A DNA stretch of 64,000 nucleotides, taken from assembly GCA_022844045.1 (NCBI GenBank), contig JALHMM010000003.1:62001-126000 (forward strand), in the 5' to 3' direction. This document shows positions 56,294 to 64,000 of the stretch, in pieces (within the stretch, counting starts at the first letter, position 1; every line of letters begins with the position of its first letter). Under the pieces are notes generated by a model. It was not told the DNA's origin, did no database searches, and saw only the letters and a list, made by a program, of their open reading frames with translations. Origin of the DNA: Reyranellaceae bacterium. GTDB lineage: Bacteria; Pseudomonadota; Alphaproteobacteria; Reyranellales; Reyranellaceae. The position numbers and the translations under genes are program-made.

Positions 56294-57820
56294 CTACCCA
56301 TGCGCGTCGGCCATCATCAGGCCCAGCGTCCGCTCGTCGGCTTTCGCCGCCGGCACGTCGCCGACGATGCGGCCGCCGAACATCACGACGATGCGGTCGG
56401 CGAGCGACAGGATCTCGTCGAGCTCGACCGAGACCACCAGCACGGCGCAGCCGGCGGCGCGCGCCGCCACGAGTTGGCGATGGATGAACTCGATGGCGCC
56501 GATGTCGACGCCGCGCGTCGGCTGGCCGACCAGCAGGATGCGCGGCGCGCGATCTATCTCGCGCGCCAGCACCAGCTTCTGCTGGTTGCCGCCGGAAAAG
56601 CTCGAGGAGCGCAGCGCCGGGATCGGCGGGCGTACGTCGAAGCGCTCCATCAGCGTGCCGCAATGCGCCGTGGTCGCGGGATGGTCGAGCAGTCCGCGGC
56701 GCGTGAAAGGTGACAAGCGGTGATAGCCGAGGATCGAGGTCTCCGACGCGCGGAACGGCGCCACCATGCCCTGGCGTATCCGGTCCTCCGGGACGTGGCA
56801 CAGCCCGAACGCACGCATCTCCGCCGGATCGGTGGGATGCGTCGCGTCGATGGCGCGGCCTCTTACCGATAACCGGCCGCCGGTCGGTGCCCTGACTCCG
56901 GCAAGAATCTGCAGCAGCTCCGTCTGGCCGTTGCCCGACACGCCGGCGATGCCGACAATCTCGCCGGCGCGCAATTCCAGATCGATGCCATCGAGCAGCT
57001 TCACGCCGCGCGCGTCGATCAGATCGATCTTCTCGGCCTTGAGCAGAACCTCGCCCGGCGCCACCGTGTCCTTGTCGAGCGTCAGGCGCACCTTGCGGCC
57101 GACCATCAGCTCGGCGAGCTCGTCGGGGCTGGTGTCTGCCGTGCGGCGCTCGGCCACCACCTCGCCCTGGCGCATGACATAGACCGCGTCGGTCGCGGCC
57201 ATGATCTCGCGCAGCTTGTGGGTGATCAGCAGCACCGTTACGCCGCGTTCCTTGAGCGTGGCGAGGATGCGGAAGAGCTGATCGGTTTCCTGCGGGGTGA
57301 GAACGGCGCTGGGCTCGTCGAGGATCAGCACGCGCGCGCCGCGAAACAGCACCTTGAGAATCTCGACGCGCTGCTGCTCGCCGACCGACAGGTCGCCGAC
57401 GATGGCGTCGGGATCGACGCTCAGCCCGTATTCGCGCGCGAGCCGCGCCAGCTCGGCACGCGCCGCCGCCAGGCCGCGCCGCAGCACCGGCCCGCCCTCG
57501 GCGCCGAGCACGAGGTTCTCCAGCACGGTGAAGGGGGCGACCAGCATGAAGTGCTGGTGCACCATGCCGATACCGTGGGCGATGGCGTCGGCCGGGCTCC
57601 GCATGCGCACCGGCTGGCCATCGACCAGGATCTCGCCGGCATCGGCCTCGTAGAGGCCGTAGAGAATGCTCATCAGGGTCGACTTGCCGGCACCGTTCTC
57701 GCCGACGATGCCGGTGATCGACCCTTTGGCTACGCTGAGCGACACACCACGATTGGCGCGGACCGTGCCGAACGACTTGTCGATGCCGCGCAGCTCGATG
57801 GCTGGCGCGACCTCCGTCAT
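56294..57820 (-). CDS. Nucleoside ABC importer ATPase (two ABC domains, NupO/RbsA-like)
   Basis: The 508-residue protein has ABC domain 1 with VGENGAGKSTLMSILYGLYE, LSVGEQQR and VLILDEPSAVLTPQE. Domain 2 has AGVSGNGQTELLQIL and FSGGNQQKLVLARE with a degenerate Walker B (ILLVGQPTRGVD). This is the standard asymmetry of the family. The start is ATG 57820, overlapping the binding-protein stop. Confidence 0.94.
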   Translation of the reverse strand: MTEVAPAIELRGIDKSFGTVRANRGVSLSVAKGSITGIVGENGAGKSTLMSILYGLYEADAGEILVDGQPVRMRSPADAIAHGIGMVHQHFMLVAPFTVLENLVLGAEGGPVLRRGLAAARAELARLAREYGLSVDPDAIVGDLSVGEQQRVEILKVLFRGARVLILDEPSAVLTPQETDQLFRILATLKERGVTVLLITHKLREIMAATDAVYVMRQGEVVAERRTADTSPDELAELMVGRKVRLTLDKDTVAPGEVLLKAEKIDLIDARGVKLLDGIDLELRAGEIVGIAGVSGNGQTELLQILAGVRAPTGGRLSVRGRAIDATHPTDPAEMRAFGLCHVPEDRIRQGMVAPFRASETSILGYHRLSPFTRRGLLDHPATTAHCGTLMERFDVRPPIPALRSSSFSGGNQQKLVLAREIDRAPRILLVGQPTRGVDIGAIEFIHRQLVAARAAGCAVLVVSVELDEILSLADRIVVMFGGRIVGDVPAAKADERTLGLMMADAHG

Positions 57821-58818
57821 GGGCAAGTGTTGCTGCTCATGTAATCGTGGACCTTGATCGAGCCGCCGATGATGCCGGCCTTGACCGTGTCCATCTGGCG
57901 GCGCATCGCTGGCGTGACCAGCTTGTCGTTGTGCTGGTCGATCGCCCAGTCGACGCCGCCTTCCTTCAGGCCCAGCACCTGCAGGCCGGGCTTCCACGTG
58001 CCGCCGGCGGCCGCCTTGAAGCTCTGATAGGCGACAAGGTCGACGCGCTTGACCATCGAGGTCAGCATCGTGCCGGGATGCAGGTGGTTCTGGTTGGAGT
58101 CGACGCCGATGCCGAGCTTGCCGCGATCCTTGGCCGCTTGCAGCACGCCGATGCCGGTGCCGCCAGCGGCGGCGTAGATCACGTCGACGCCACGATCAAA
58201 CTGGCCCTTGGCCAGCTCGGCGCCACGACCGGGATCGTTCCACGCCGCCGGCGTCGTGCCGGTCATGTTCTGCAGCACCTCGATCTGGGCGTTGGCATGG
58301 CGCGCGCCCTGGACGTAGCCGCAGGCGAAGCGACGGATCAGCGGGATGTCCATGCCGCCGACGAAGCCAACCTTGCCGGTCTTCGAGGCCAGCGCCGCGA
58401 GGTAGCCGACGAGGAACGAGCCTTCCTGCTCCTTGAACAGCACCGACTGCACGTTGGGCAGATCGACTTTGCTGTCGATAATGGTGAAGCGGATCTTGGG
58501 AAATTCCTTGGCGACTTTCTCCAGCGCCACCGCCTGCGAGAAACCGACGGCGATGATCGGATCCTGGCCGCGTTGGGCAAAACGCCGATGCGCCTGCTCG
58601 AACTGGGTCTCGTTCTGCGGCTCGAACTCGGCGATGTCGAGCTTGCTCTCGGCCTTGAACTTGGCCGCGCCCTGGGCGACGCCCTCGTTGAACGATTTGT
58701 CGAACTTGCCGCCGGTGCTGTAGATGACCGCCGGCTTGATCGCGGTCTGGGCATGCGCGACGCCGGCGGCACCGACGACGGCGAGGATGGCGAGCCAACG
58801 CACCACGTCACGCTTCAT
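57817..58818 (-). CDS. BMP-family nucleoside-binding protein
   Basis: The 333-residue periplasmic protein has signal WLAILAVVGAAGVAHA. The Med/BMP fold has GGKFDKSFNEGVAQGAAKF, FVGGMDIPLIRRFACGYVQG and IGVDSNQNHLHPGTMLTSMV. These proteins bind purine or pyrimidine nucleosides. It is the first gene of the operon, so its upstream gap (with family A copy 7) should hold the main promoter. There is no lipobox Cys, so it is soluble. Confidence 0.93.
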   Translation of the reverse strand: MKRDVVRWLAILAVVGAAGVAHAQTAIKPAVIYSTGGKFDKSFNEGVAQGAAKFKAESKLDIAEFEPQNETQFEQAHRRFAQRGQDPIIAVGFSQAVALEKVAKEFPKIRFTIIDSKVDLPNVQSVLFKEQEGSFLVGYLAALASKTGKVGFVGGMDIPLIRRFACGYVQGARHANAQIEVLQNMTGTTPAAWNDPGRGAELAKGQFDRGVDVIYAAAGGTGIGVLQAAKDRGKLGIGVDSNQNHLHPGTMLTSMVKRVDLVAYQSFKAAAGGTWKPGLQVLGLKEGGVDWAIDQHNDKLVTPAMRRQMDTVKAGIIGGSIKVHDYMSSNTCP

Positions 58819-58882
58819 GAAGCCCTCCCACGGAAATGGTCGTGCGAGTGTGACCCGACTCCGGTTCCAACGCCACAATTCT

Positions 58883-59004
58883 ACCTTCCCCCGGAGGGGG
58901 AAGGTGGCACGGAGCGACGGATGGGGGGATGTCGAAGACGGACACCGAGCGCGTTGAGACATCCCCCATCCGCCCTTCGGGCACCTTCCCCCTCCGGGTG
59001 AAGG
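58883..59004 (-). repeat. Palindromic repeat family A, copy 7 (reverse)
   Basis: GGTGGCACGGAGCGACGG arm first, CGCCCTTCGGGCACC arm last. It lies between two minus-strand genes. Confidence 0.9.
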
Positions 59005-59015
59005 TGATAAATCAG

Positions 59016-62000
59016 CTACGCAAACACGTCCGGCACATACCGCCCGGCCCGCTCCATCTGCACGAGCCATGCCGCGGCCTGGTCCTCGGTGCAGTTGGCG
59101 ATCTCGCGGTAGATGTCCTCCAGGGTCTTGCGCACGGCGGGCGCCATGTACTGGCCATCGCCGCAGAGGAAGAAGATCGCGCCCTTGCGGAAGAGGTCGC
59201 GCACGACATCGCGATCCTTCCACAGGCGATGCTGCACGAAGGTGATCTCGCCCTCGGGCTTCTTGAAGAAGGCCGGGTAGAGCTTCACCACGCCCTCCTT
59301 TTCCCAGCCCTCTAGCTCGTCGCGGTAGAGCAAGTCGACGTCGGGATGATCGCAGCCGTAGAACAACACCGCCGGCCCGGCCGTCTCGCCGGCGCGGTGA
59401 CGCGCGGCGCGCTCCTGCACGAAGCCGCGGAACGGCGCCAGGCCGGTGCCGGCGCAGATCATCACCACGGGCGTGGCGTTGTCGGCCGGCGGATGGAACG
59501 GCACGTTGGGCGTCTTGATCGCCACCGGCACCTGATCGCCGCTCTTCAGCCGCGCCAGGTAGCTCGAGCAGGTGCCGCGGAAGCGGCCGCGGCCCGACCA
59601 TGCCGGCGCGTCGACCACGGCGACGGTCAGACTGCAGGACGTGGCGCTGGCGCGCGGCGAGGACGAGATCGAGTACTGCCGTACGCGCATCGCCGGCAGC
59701 ATCTCCAGGAACTCGCCGAGCCCGACCTGGCAGGACTCGTACTGCTCGAGGATATCCAGCACCGAGACGCGCTTCTTCAGGATCTCGGCCTGATACTTCT
59801 CGGTGTCGTTGGCGATCGCCGCCAGCTCGGCGGCGTGCGGCGGGCACGGATTCATCGCCGCCAGTCGTTCGACGTTCTTGCGCGTCGCCGGCGCCGAGAG
59901 CTCGACGTGATGGCCCAGCAGCTCCTTCACCGACACCGGCCGGTCGGTCGGCAGCGAGGCGGCCATGGCGCCGCGATTGGAGCGCAGCACGACGGCGGCG
60001 TCGGGGGTGAGCCCCATGCGCTTGGCGGCGCGCTCGACCAATTCTGGATGGTTCTCCGGCAGCACGGCGAGATAGTCGCCGGCGGCGTAGGTCACGCCCT
60101 CTGGCAGCGCGAACTCGATATGCCGCTTGGAGCGGCCCAGCGGCGAGGTCATGTCGACCAGCTCGCGATTCTCGCCGATGACCGCGAAGTCGAGCTTGTT
60201 CTCCTCGACCAGCGCGATGCTCGAATGCGGCACCACTTCGACGGCGTAGAGCGGGCCGGCCGCGATATCGGCGGCGGCGACGCCGAGTGTCGCCGAGACC
60301 GCCGGCCAGAAATCGGCGTACCACTTCTCGAAGTCGCCAAAGAAGTCGGCGCGCGCGTCGCCCTCACCGCGCCCGAGGACAGCTTGCGCGCCGGCGTTGT
60401 CGAGCCGCTCGGCGATCTCCTTGGGGATCGACTGATAGGTCAGGTTCCAGTCGCGGTTGCCGCACCCGAACAAGGCGTAGCGCACGCCGACCAGCGCGCC
60501 ATCGGGCACGCCGGCCAGCCAGGTCGCGAACTTGCGCGCGTTGTCGGGTGCCTGGCCGTTATAGGAGGCGGTGACGATGCCGACGGCGCCTTCCTTGGGC
60601 AACATGCCGGCATAATCGTCGAGCGGCGCCACCTTCACGGCATAGCCGCGTGCCTGGCCGTCACTGGCCATGCGCCGCGCGAAGGCCTCCGACGAGCCGG
60701 AGTTCGAGCCGTAGAGCAACAGCAGCGGCGTGCCATGCGAGGGCGCCGCCGGCTTCGAGGCATCGGCCGCGACGGCGCCCGCCACCGGCGCGGTACGCGT
60801 CGCCGAGCTACGCGCCACCTGCTTGCGCACGCGGGCGTAGATCTTCACGCCGTCGGGCTTGATCGTCAGCGTTTCCTTGACCACGAGGTCATAGGGACCC
60901 GTGCGCTTGAGATCGAAGCGCTGCAGCATCATCGCCACGACCAACAGCGCTTCCTGCCAGGCGAAGGCGCGGCCGATACACGAGCGCACGCCGCTGCCGA
61001 AGGGCAGCCAGGCTTGCGGCGGAATCTTCTCGCGCGCGCCGGGCGCGAAGCGGTCGGGATCGAAGCGCTCGGGGTCCTTCCACACGCTCTCATCGCGATG
61101 CAGCGATGGCGTCAATACGATCAGCACGTCACCCTTCTTCAGCGCATAGCGCCCGGCGAGCATGGTGTCGTCCTTGGGCCACAGCGAGAAGGCCGGCGCC
61201 GTCGGCCAGATACGCAGGCTCTCGCGCAGGATCTGGTCGAGATAGACCAGCTTGCCGACATCCTCGAAGCGCGGCGCCTGGTCGCCCAGCACGGCGTCGA
61301 CTTCCGCCCGCGCCTTGGCCAACACCTCGGGATGTTCCAGCAGCAGATGCGTGGTGAAGGACAGCAGGCCGCTGGTGGTCTCGTGGCCGGCGATCAGGAA
61401 GGTGATCAGCTGGAAACGGATATTGTCGTCGTCGAGCCGGTCGCCGGTGACCGGATCCTTGGCCGTCAGCATCAGCCCGAGCAGATCGCGCGGCGCCTCG
61501 TCGGGGCTCAGCCGCCGGCGCTCGGCGATGAGATCGTCGACGATCTTCATCATCAGCCGCACGTCGGCGTCGTACTGGCGCTGGGTCATCAGCATCAGGC
61601 GCGTCTGCAGCGGCACCCGGCTGGCGCGACTGCCGGCCTCGCCCAACGCGCGCACCATCGCCTCGACGAAGGGATGCATCTCGCGCTGATAGAACGAGTT
61701 GAAGCGGTAGGCGAAACCGCACAGCGCGATGGTGTCGAGCGTCAGCCGGGTCATGTTGTCGACGACATCGACCGCGGTGGCTGGCCCATAACGTTCCCAG
61801 CGCGTCAGCATCTGGTCGGCGATGTCGACCATGTCCTCGAAATAGTTGCGCATCGCCGCCGGCCCGAAGGCCGGCATCAGCAGGCGGTGTGCCTTGGCCC
61901 AGTTCGGCTCGGTGTTGTAGGCGGTGAACAGGCCGTCGCCGGCGAAGTCCCTGATGTGCTTGAGCGGGCCAGAGACGTACTTCTCGAAGCGGCTCTCGTC

Positions 62001-62195
62001 GCAGGCGTCGGCGATGATCTCGTGCCCGCTGATGATCAGGACGGAACGGCCGGGGAAGGCCAGCTTGTAGATCGGCCCGTACTGTCGGGCCAACTTCATC
62101 ATGTTCTGGATCGGCACGTCGAGACCGACATCGGGCACATTGCCGACGATCGGACGGACAGGTGGCTGCGGAATCGACGAGCCGGCCAACGCCAT
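59016..62195 (-). CDS. Self-sufficient P450-NADPH reductase fusion, CYP102-like
   Basis: The 1059-residue fusion has a P450 half (1-460) with I helix FLIAGHETTSGLL, ExxR ESLRIWP and heme loop LPFGSGVRSCIGRAFAWQ. A short Ala/Pro linker leads to a flavodoxin FMN domain (LLLLYGSNSGSSEAFARRMA, ASYNGQAPDNARKF) and FAD/NADPH domains (RQYSISSSPRA, ICAGTGLAPFRGFVQERAAR). It has the length and order of P450 BM3, which hydroxylates long-chain fatty acids near the omega end. ATG 62195 has GGGAGGGAG before it; the longer frame is not needed. Confidence 0.95.
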   Translation of the reverse strand: MALAGSSIPQPPVRPIVGNVPDVGLDVPIQNMMKLARQYGPIYKLAFPGRSVLIISGHEIIADACDESRFEKYVSGPLKHIRDFAGDGLFTAYNTEPNWAKAHRLLMPAFGPAAMRNYFEDMVDIADQMLTRWERYGPATAVDVVDNMTRLTLDTIALCGFAYRFNSFYQREMHPFVEAMVRALGEAGSRASRVPLQTRLMLMTQRQYDADVRLMMKIVDDLIAERRRLSPDEAPRDLLGLMLTAKDPVTGDRLDDDNIRFQLITFLIAGHETTSGLLSFTTHLLLEHPEVLAKARAEVDAVLGDQAPRFEDVGKLVYLDQILRESLRIWPTAPAFSLWPKDDTMLAGRYALKKGDVLIVLTPSLHRDESVWKDPERFDPDRFAPGAREKIPPQAWLPFGSGVRSCIGRAFAWQEALLVVAMMLQRFDLKRTGPYDLVVKETLTIKPDGVKIYARVRKQVARSSATRTAPVAGAVAADASKPAAPSHGTPLLLLYGSNSGSSEAFARRMASDGQARGYAVKVAPLDDYAGMLPKEGAVGIVTASYNGQAPDNARKFATWLAGVPDGALVGVRYALFGCGNRDWNLTYQSIPKEIAERLDNAGAQAVLGRGEGDARADFFGDFEKWYADFWPAVSATLGVAAADIAAGPLYAVEVVPHSSIALVEENKLDFAVIGENRELVDMTSPLGRSKRHIEFALPEGVTYAAGDYLAVLPENHPELVERAAKRMGLTPDAAVVLRSNRGAMAASLPTDRPVSVKELLGHHVELSAPATRKNVERLAAMNPCPPHAAELAAIANDTEKYQAEILKKRVSVLDILEQYESCQVGLGEFLEMLPAMRVRQYSISSSPRASATSCSLTVAVVDAPAWSGRGRFRGTCSSYLARLKSGDQVPVAIKTPNVPFHPPADNATPVVMICAGTGLAPFRGFVQERAARHRAGETAGPAVLFYGCDHPDVDLLYRDELEGWEKEGVVKLYPAFFKKPEGEITFVQHRLWKDRDVVRDLFRKGAIFFLCGDGQYMAPAVRKTLEDIYREIANCTEDQAAAWLVQMERAGRYVPDVFA

Positions 62196-62329
62196 GGGTG
62201 CTCCCTCCCGGTACACGGTTTCGCGCACATTAGGCGAAGGCCGGCCGCTTTGCCCAGCCGGGCGAGTGAACGGCGGTTTGGCGCGCCGCGCCGACATCGC
62301 CTCGACGCCGACCACGGCGAACATCGGAG

Positions 62330-63141
62330 AGTAGTGGGTCAGTTTGAAAATCCAGCCCGTTGACGCACGCTTCCGACTCTGGCGCGCTGGCCTTAGTACG
62401 GCCGCTGGCGCGTACGCTGTCCCGTCACCATGGCGCAACTGCGGTTCTCTGTGCAGGCGGCGTGGATCGAGCAGATGATGCCGTTGCCGCAATCCACACT
62501 CTGCTTCGGATTGATGCAAAGGCCGAGGCTCTCGGCACAGGCGTCGCCGCCGCGGCACTGTTGGCCGCCGCACATCGGGCCGGTGTGAGGCGGGCCGCCC
62601 ACGCAACCGCCGGCCGGGCCACACTGATAGCCGGCGGGACAGGTGCCGCCGTCGCGGCACTCGACCTCCGTCGCATCCACGCACAGATCGGGAAACAACC
62701 GGTTCTGGCGTTCGCCGGGCATGCACCACTTGCCGTTGGGCAGGCGGGTGCTGCCCGACGGCATGCTGGCGCGCTCGGCGCACATCCCGCCGACCAGACA
62801 GGCGTTGCGCTCACGGCACCAATGGCCGTTGCCGCAGTCGACACGCTGGGCAGACGCGGGCGGCGCCCACAGCAGGAGAGCAACCACCACCCACAGAATC
62901 CTCGTGAGCATATCTGGTCCTTCCAACCCAAGAGGGCTACGCGAGCCGATTCCGCACCTTCGCAATACTCGACTGGGCAGTAATGTTGCCCAAGAAGAAC
63001 TCCAGTCTTCAAGTCCGGACACCCTGACCTCCACGCGCTTTGTAGCGCGGCTGAATATCCCCGATCTCGCACGGCTTTCGGGAGTGGCGACGCATCCAAC
63101 AAGCGGTGGCGATGTCTCAGAATTCAAACTGACCCACTACC
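62330..63141. mobile_element. 0.8-kb unit with terminal inverted repeats and 8-bp flanking repeat
   Basis: GTAGTGGGTCAGTTTGAA at 62331-62348 and its exact complement at 63123-63140 form 18-base-pair terminal repeats. CATCGGAG stands just outside each end (62322-62329 and 63142-63149), as a target duplication would, with one extra base between. No transposase is encoded; the only gene inside is the Cys-rich protein. It looks like a non-autonomous element or one that has lost its transposase. The family is not identified. Confidence 0.7.
62393..62911 (-). CDS. Cysteine-rich secreted protein, cargo of the 0.8-kb unit
   Basis: The 172-residue protein has signal LTRILWVVVALLLWAPPASAQ, then about 150 residues with 18 Cys in a loose repeat (VDCGNGHWCRERNACLVGGM, CRDGGTCPAGYQCGPAGGC, SVDCGNGIICSIHAACTE). 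VDCGNG recurs at the start and end of the mature part. It is likely disulphide-bonded in the periplasm or outside. No known family recognised. The start is ATG 62911 (AGGA upstream). The 211 bases from 62912 to the right terminal repeat hold no gene. Confidence 0.7.
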   Translation of the reverse strand: MLTRILWVVVALLLWAPPASAQRVDCGNGHWCRERNACLVGGMCAERASMPSGSTRLPNGKWCMPGERQNRLFPDLCVDATEVECRDGGTCPAGYQCGPAGGCVGGPPHTGPMCGGQQCRGGDACAESLGLCINPKQSVDCGNGIICSIHAACTENRSCAMVTGQRTRQRPY

Positions 63142-63241
63142 CATCGGAGGGTTCACTTGCCAAATGGCGGGCTTTGCGCCGAAATGGCGCGGCGCGGAAA
63201 CAACATCAGGCATCAGCCGCGCGGCAGAACGGGAGGGTGCG

Positions 63242-64000
63242 ATGACGCGACTCGGCGGCGCGGACGCCAGTTTCCTCTATTTCGAGACGCCCGAGACGCC
63301 GATGCACGTCGCGGGCTTCACGCTCTACGACCTGCCCGAGGGCTACGAGGGCTCGTTCTACGAGCGCTTCCGCGACCTGCTGGCCAGCCGTCTGCACCTG
63401 GTGCCGGTGTTCAGCAAGAAGCTCTCGCAAACCATCCTCGACATCCACCATCCCTCGTGGGTCGAGGATCCGAACGTCGATATCTCCTACCACATCAAGA
63501 ACGTCACCCTGCCCCCGCCCGGCAACCGCGAGCAGCTCGAGACCATGATCGCGGAACTGCATGCGCAAGTTCTCGATCGCGGCCGGCCGCTGTGGCAGTT
63601 CGTGGTCATCGACGGCATCGAGACCGGCCAGGTGGCGCTCTATTCCAAGGTGCACCACGCCGCGGTCGATGGTGGCGCCGGCATGATCATCACCAACGCG
63701 ATCTACGACCTCACCCCCGAGCCCCGGAAGGTCAAGCCGCCGGAGCCCAAGCCGGCTGGCCCGTCGGTGCAATCCGGCAATCCGATGGCCGACCTCGTCG
63801 CCTCGATGATGCGCTTCCAGCTCGACATGCTGCGCGCGGCGCCCGAGGTGATGAGCAACGTCGCCAGCATGTTCTTCCCCAAGGTGGCGAAGGACGCGCC
63901 GATGGACGCGTATCTGCCGAAATCGCCGGTCAAGGAAATGCCCGCGCTGATCGCGCCGAAAACCATCTTCAACGCCGCCATCACCCGCGAACGCTCCTAT
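63242..64000 (+). CDS. Wax ester synthase/diacylglycerol acyltransferase, N-terminal part
   Basis: The 253 codons up to the window edge start MTRLGGADASFLYFETPETP, a family signature. ALYSKVHHAAVDGGAGM holds the catalytic HHxxxDG. The enzyme makes wax esters or triacylglycerol from acyl-CoA for storage. GGGAGG precedes the ATG. The C-terminal half is outside. The neighbouring fatty-acid-type P450 fusion is in the divergent direction. Confidence 0.93.
   Translation, partial: MTRLGGADASFLYFETPETPMHVAGFTLYDLPEGYEGSFYERFRDLLASRLHLVPVFSKKLSQTILDIHHPSWVEDPNVDISYHIKNVTLPPPGNREQLETMIAELHAQVLDRGRPLWQFVVIDGIETGQVALYSKVHHAAVDGGAGMIITNAIYDLTPEPRKVKPPEPKPAGPSVQSGNPMADLVASMMRFQLDMLRAAPEVMSNVASMFFPKVAKDAPMDAYLPKSPVKEMPALIAPKTIFNAAITRERSY

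Noticed and set aside
59346..62363. 1005-residue plus-strand open frame
   Set aside because: It is antisense to the CYP102-like fusion and has no recognisable motifs.

Overview
The window is high-GC DNA (a sample line in the ybbP-like gene is about 77% GC), densely coding on both strands. Gene order and content point to an alphaproteobacterium: trpF, trpB, trpA, accD and folC in the usual alphaproteobacterial order, the MerR regulator of the type normally found near ihfA, TctC/Bug solute-binding proteins, NodT-type outer-membrane factors, and a CYP102-like P450 fusion. The genus cannot be fixed from the sequence alone. No tRNA, rRNA or CRISPR array was found.

Layout. 1-3000: truncated MFS transporter and two periplasmic solute-binding proteins. 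3250-5330: two near-identical MerR regulators flanking an unknown gene. 5313-10373: an enoyl-CoA hydratase gene split by an AT-richer 3.7-kb island (DNA methyltransferase, AAA ATPase with a long N-terminal extension, HNH nuclease), bordered by a 542-bp direct duplication of the host gene. 10465-18238: glyoxalase-like protein, TesA-type esterase divergent from a YbbA/YbbP-type ABC exporter (the E. coli arrangement), BI-1 protein, NhaA, and a Tat-like CxxC protein. 18305-27718: pyrF, trpF, ridA-like, trpB, trpA, then a zeta-toxin-like pair, an MBL hydrolase and a D,D-carboxypeptidase inserted before accD and folC. 28-34.6 kb: MoxR ATPase plus VWA protein, a small unknown, aspartate-dehydrogenase-like, SDR, aldo/keto reductase and a BNR-repeat protein. 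34.7-42.6 kb: nitroreductase plus MFS, divergent from a GrdB-like gene with an in-frame TGA that probably encodes selenocysteine, then a MacA-MacB-NodT tripartite efflux operon. 42.7-48.9 kb: SMP-30 lactonase, TauD dioxygenase, PhoD phosphatase, MalY-like lyase and a stand-alone P450. 48.9-58.8 kb: one ten-gene minus-strand operon for nucleoside uptake and salvage (BMP-type ABC importer, cytidine deaminase, purine nucleoside phosphorylase, thymidine phosphorylase, a PhyH dioxygenase, adenosine deaminase, HAD phosphatase). 59-64 kb: CYP102-like P450-reductase fusion, a small transposon-like unit carrying a cysteine-rich secreted protein, and the start of a wax-ester/diacylglycerol acyltransferase.

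Intergenic spaces are unusually rich in long palindromes. Family A (eight full copies) is asymmetric, and its orientation follows the direction of transcription of its neighbours wherever that direction is unambiguous. Four other palindrome types also occur.

The observations most worth following are the candidate selenoprotein at 36939-37886, the methyltransferase-ATPase-HNH island with its long target duplication, the 0.8-kb unit with terminal inverted repeats and a putative 8-bp target duplication at 62330-63141, and the oriented palindrome family.
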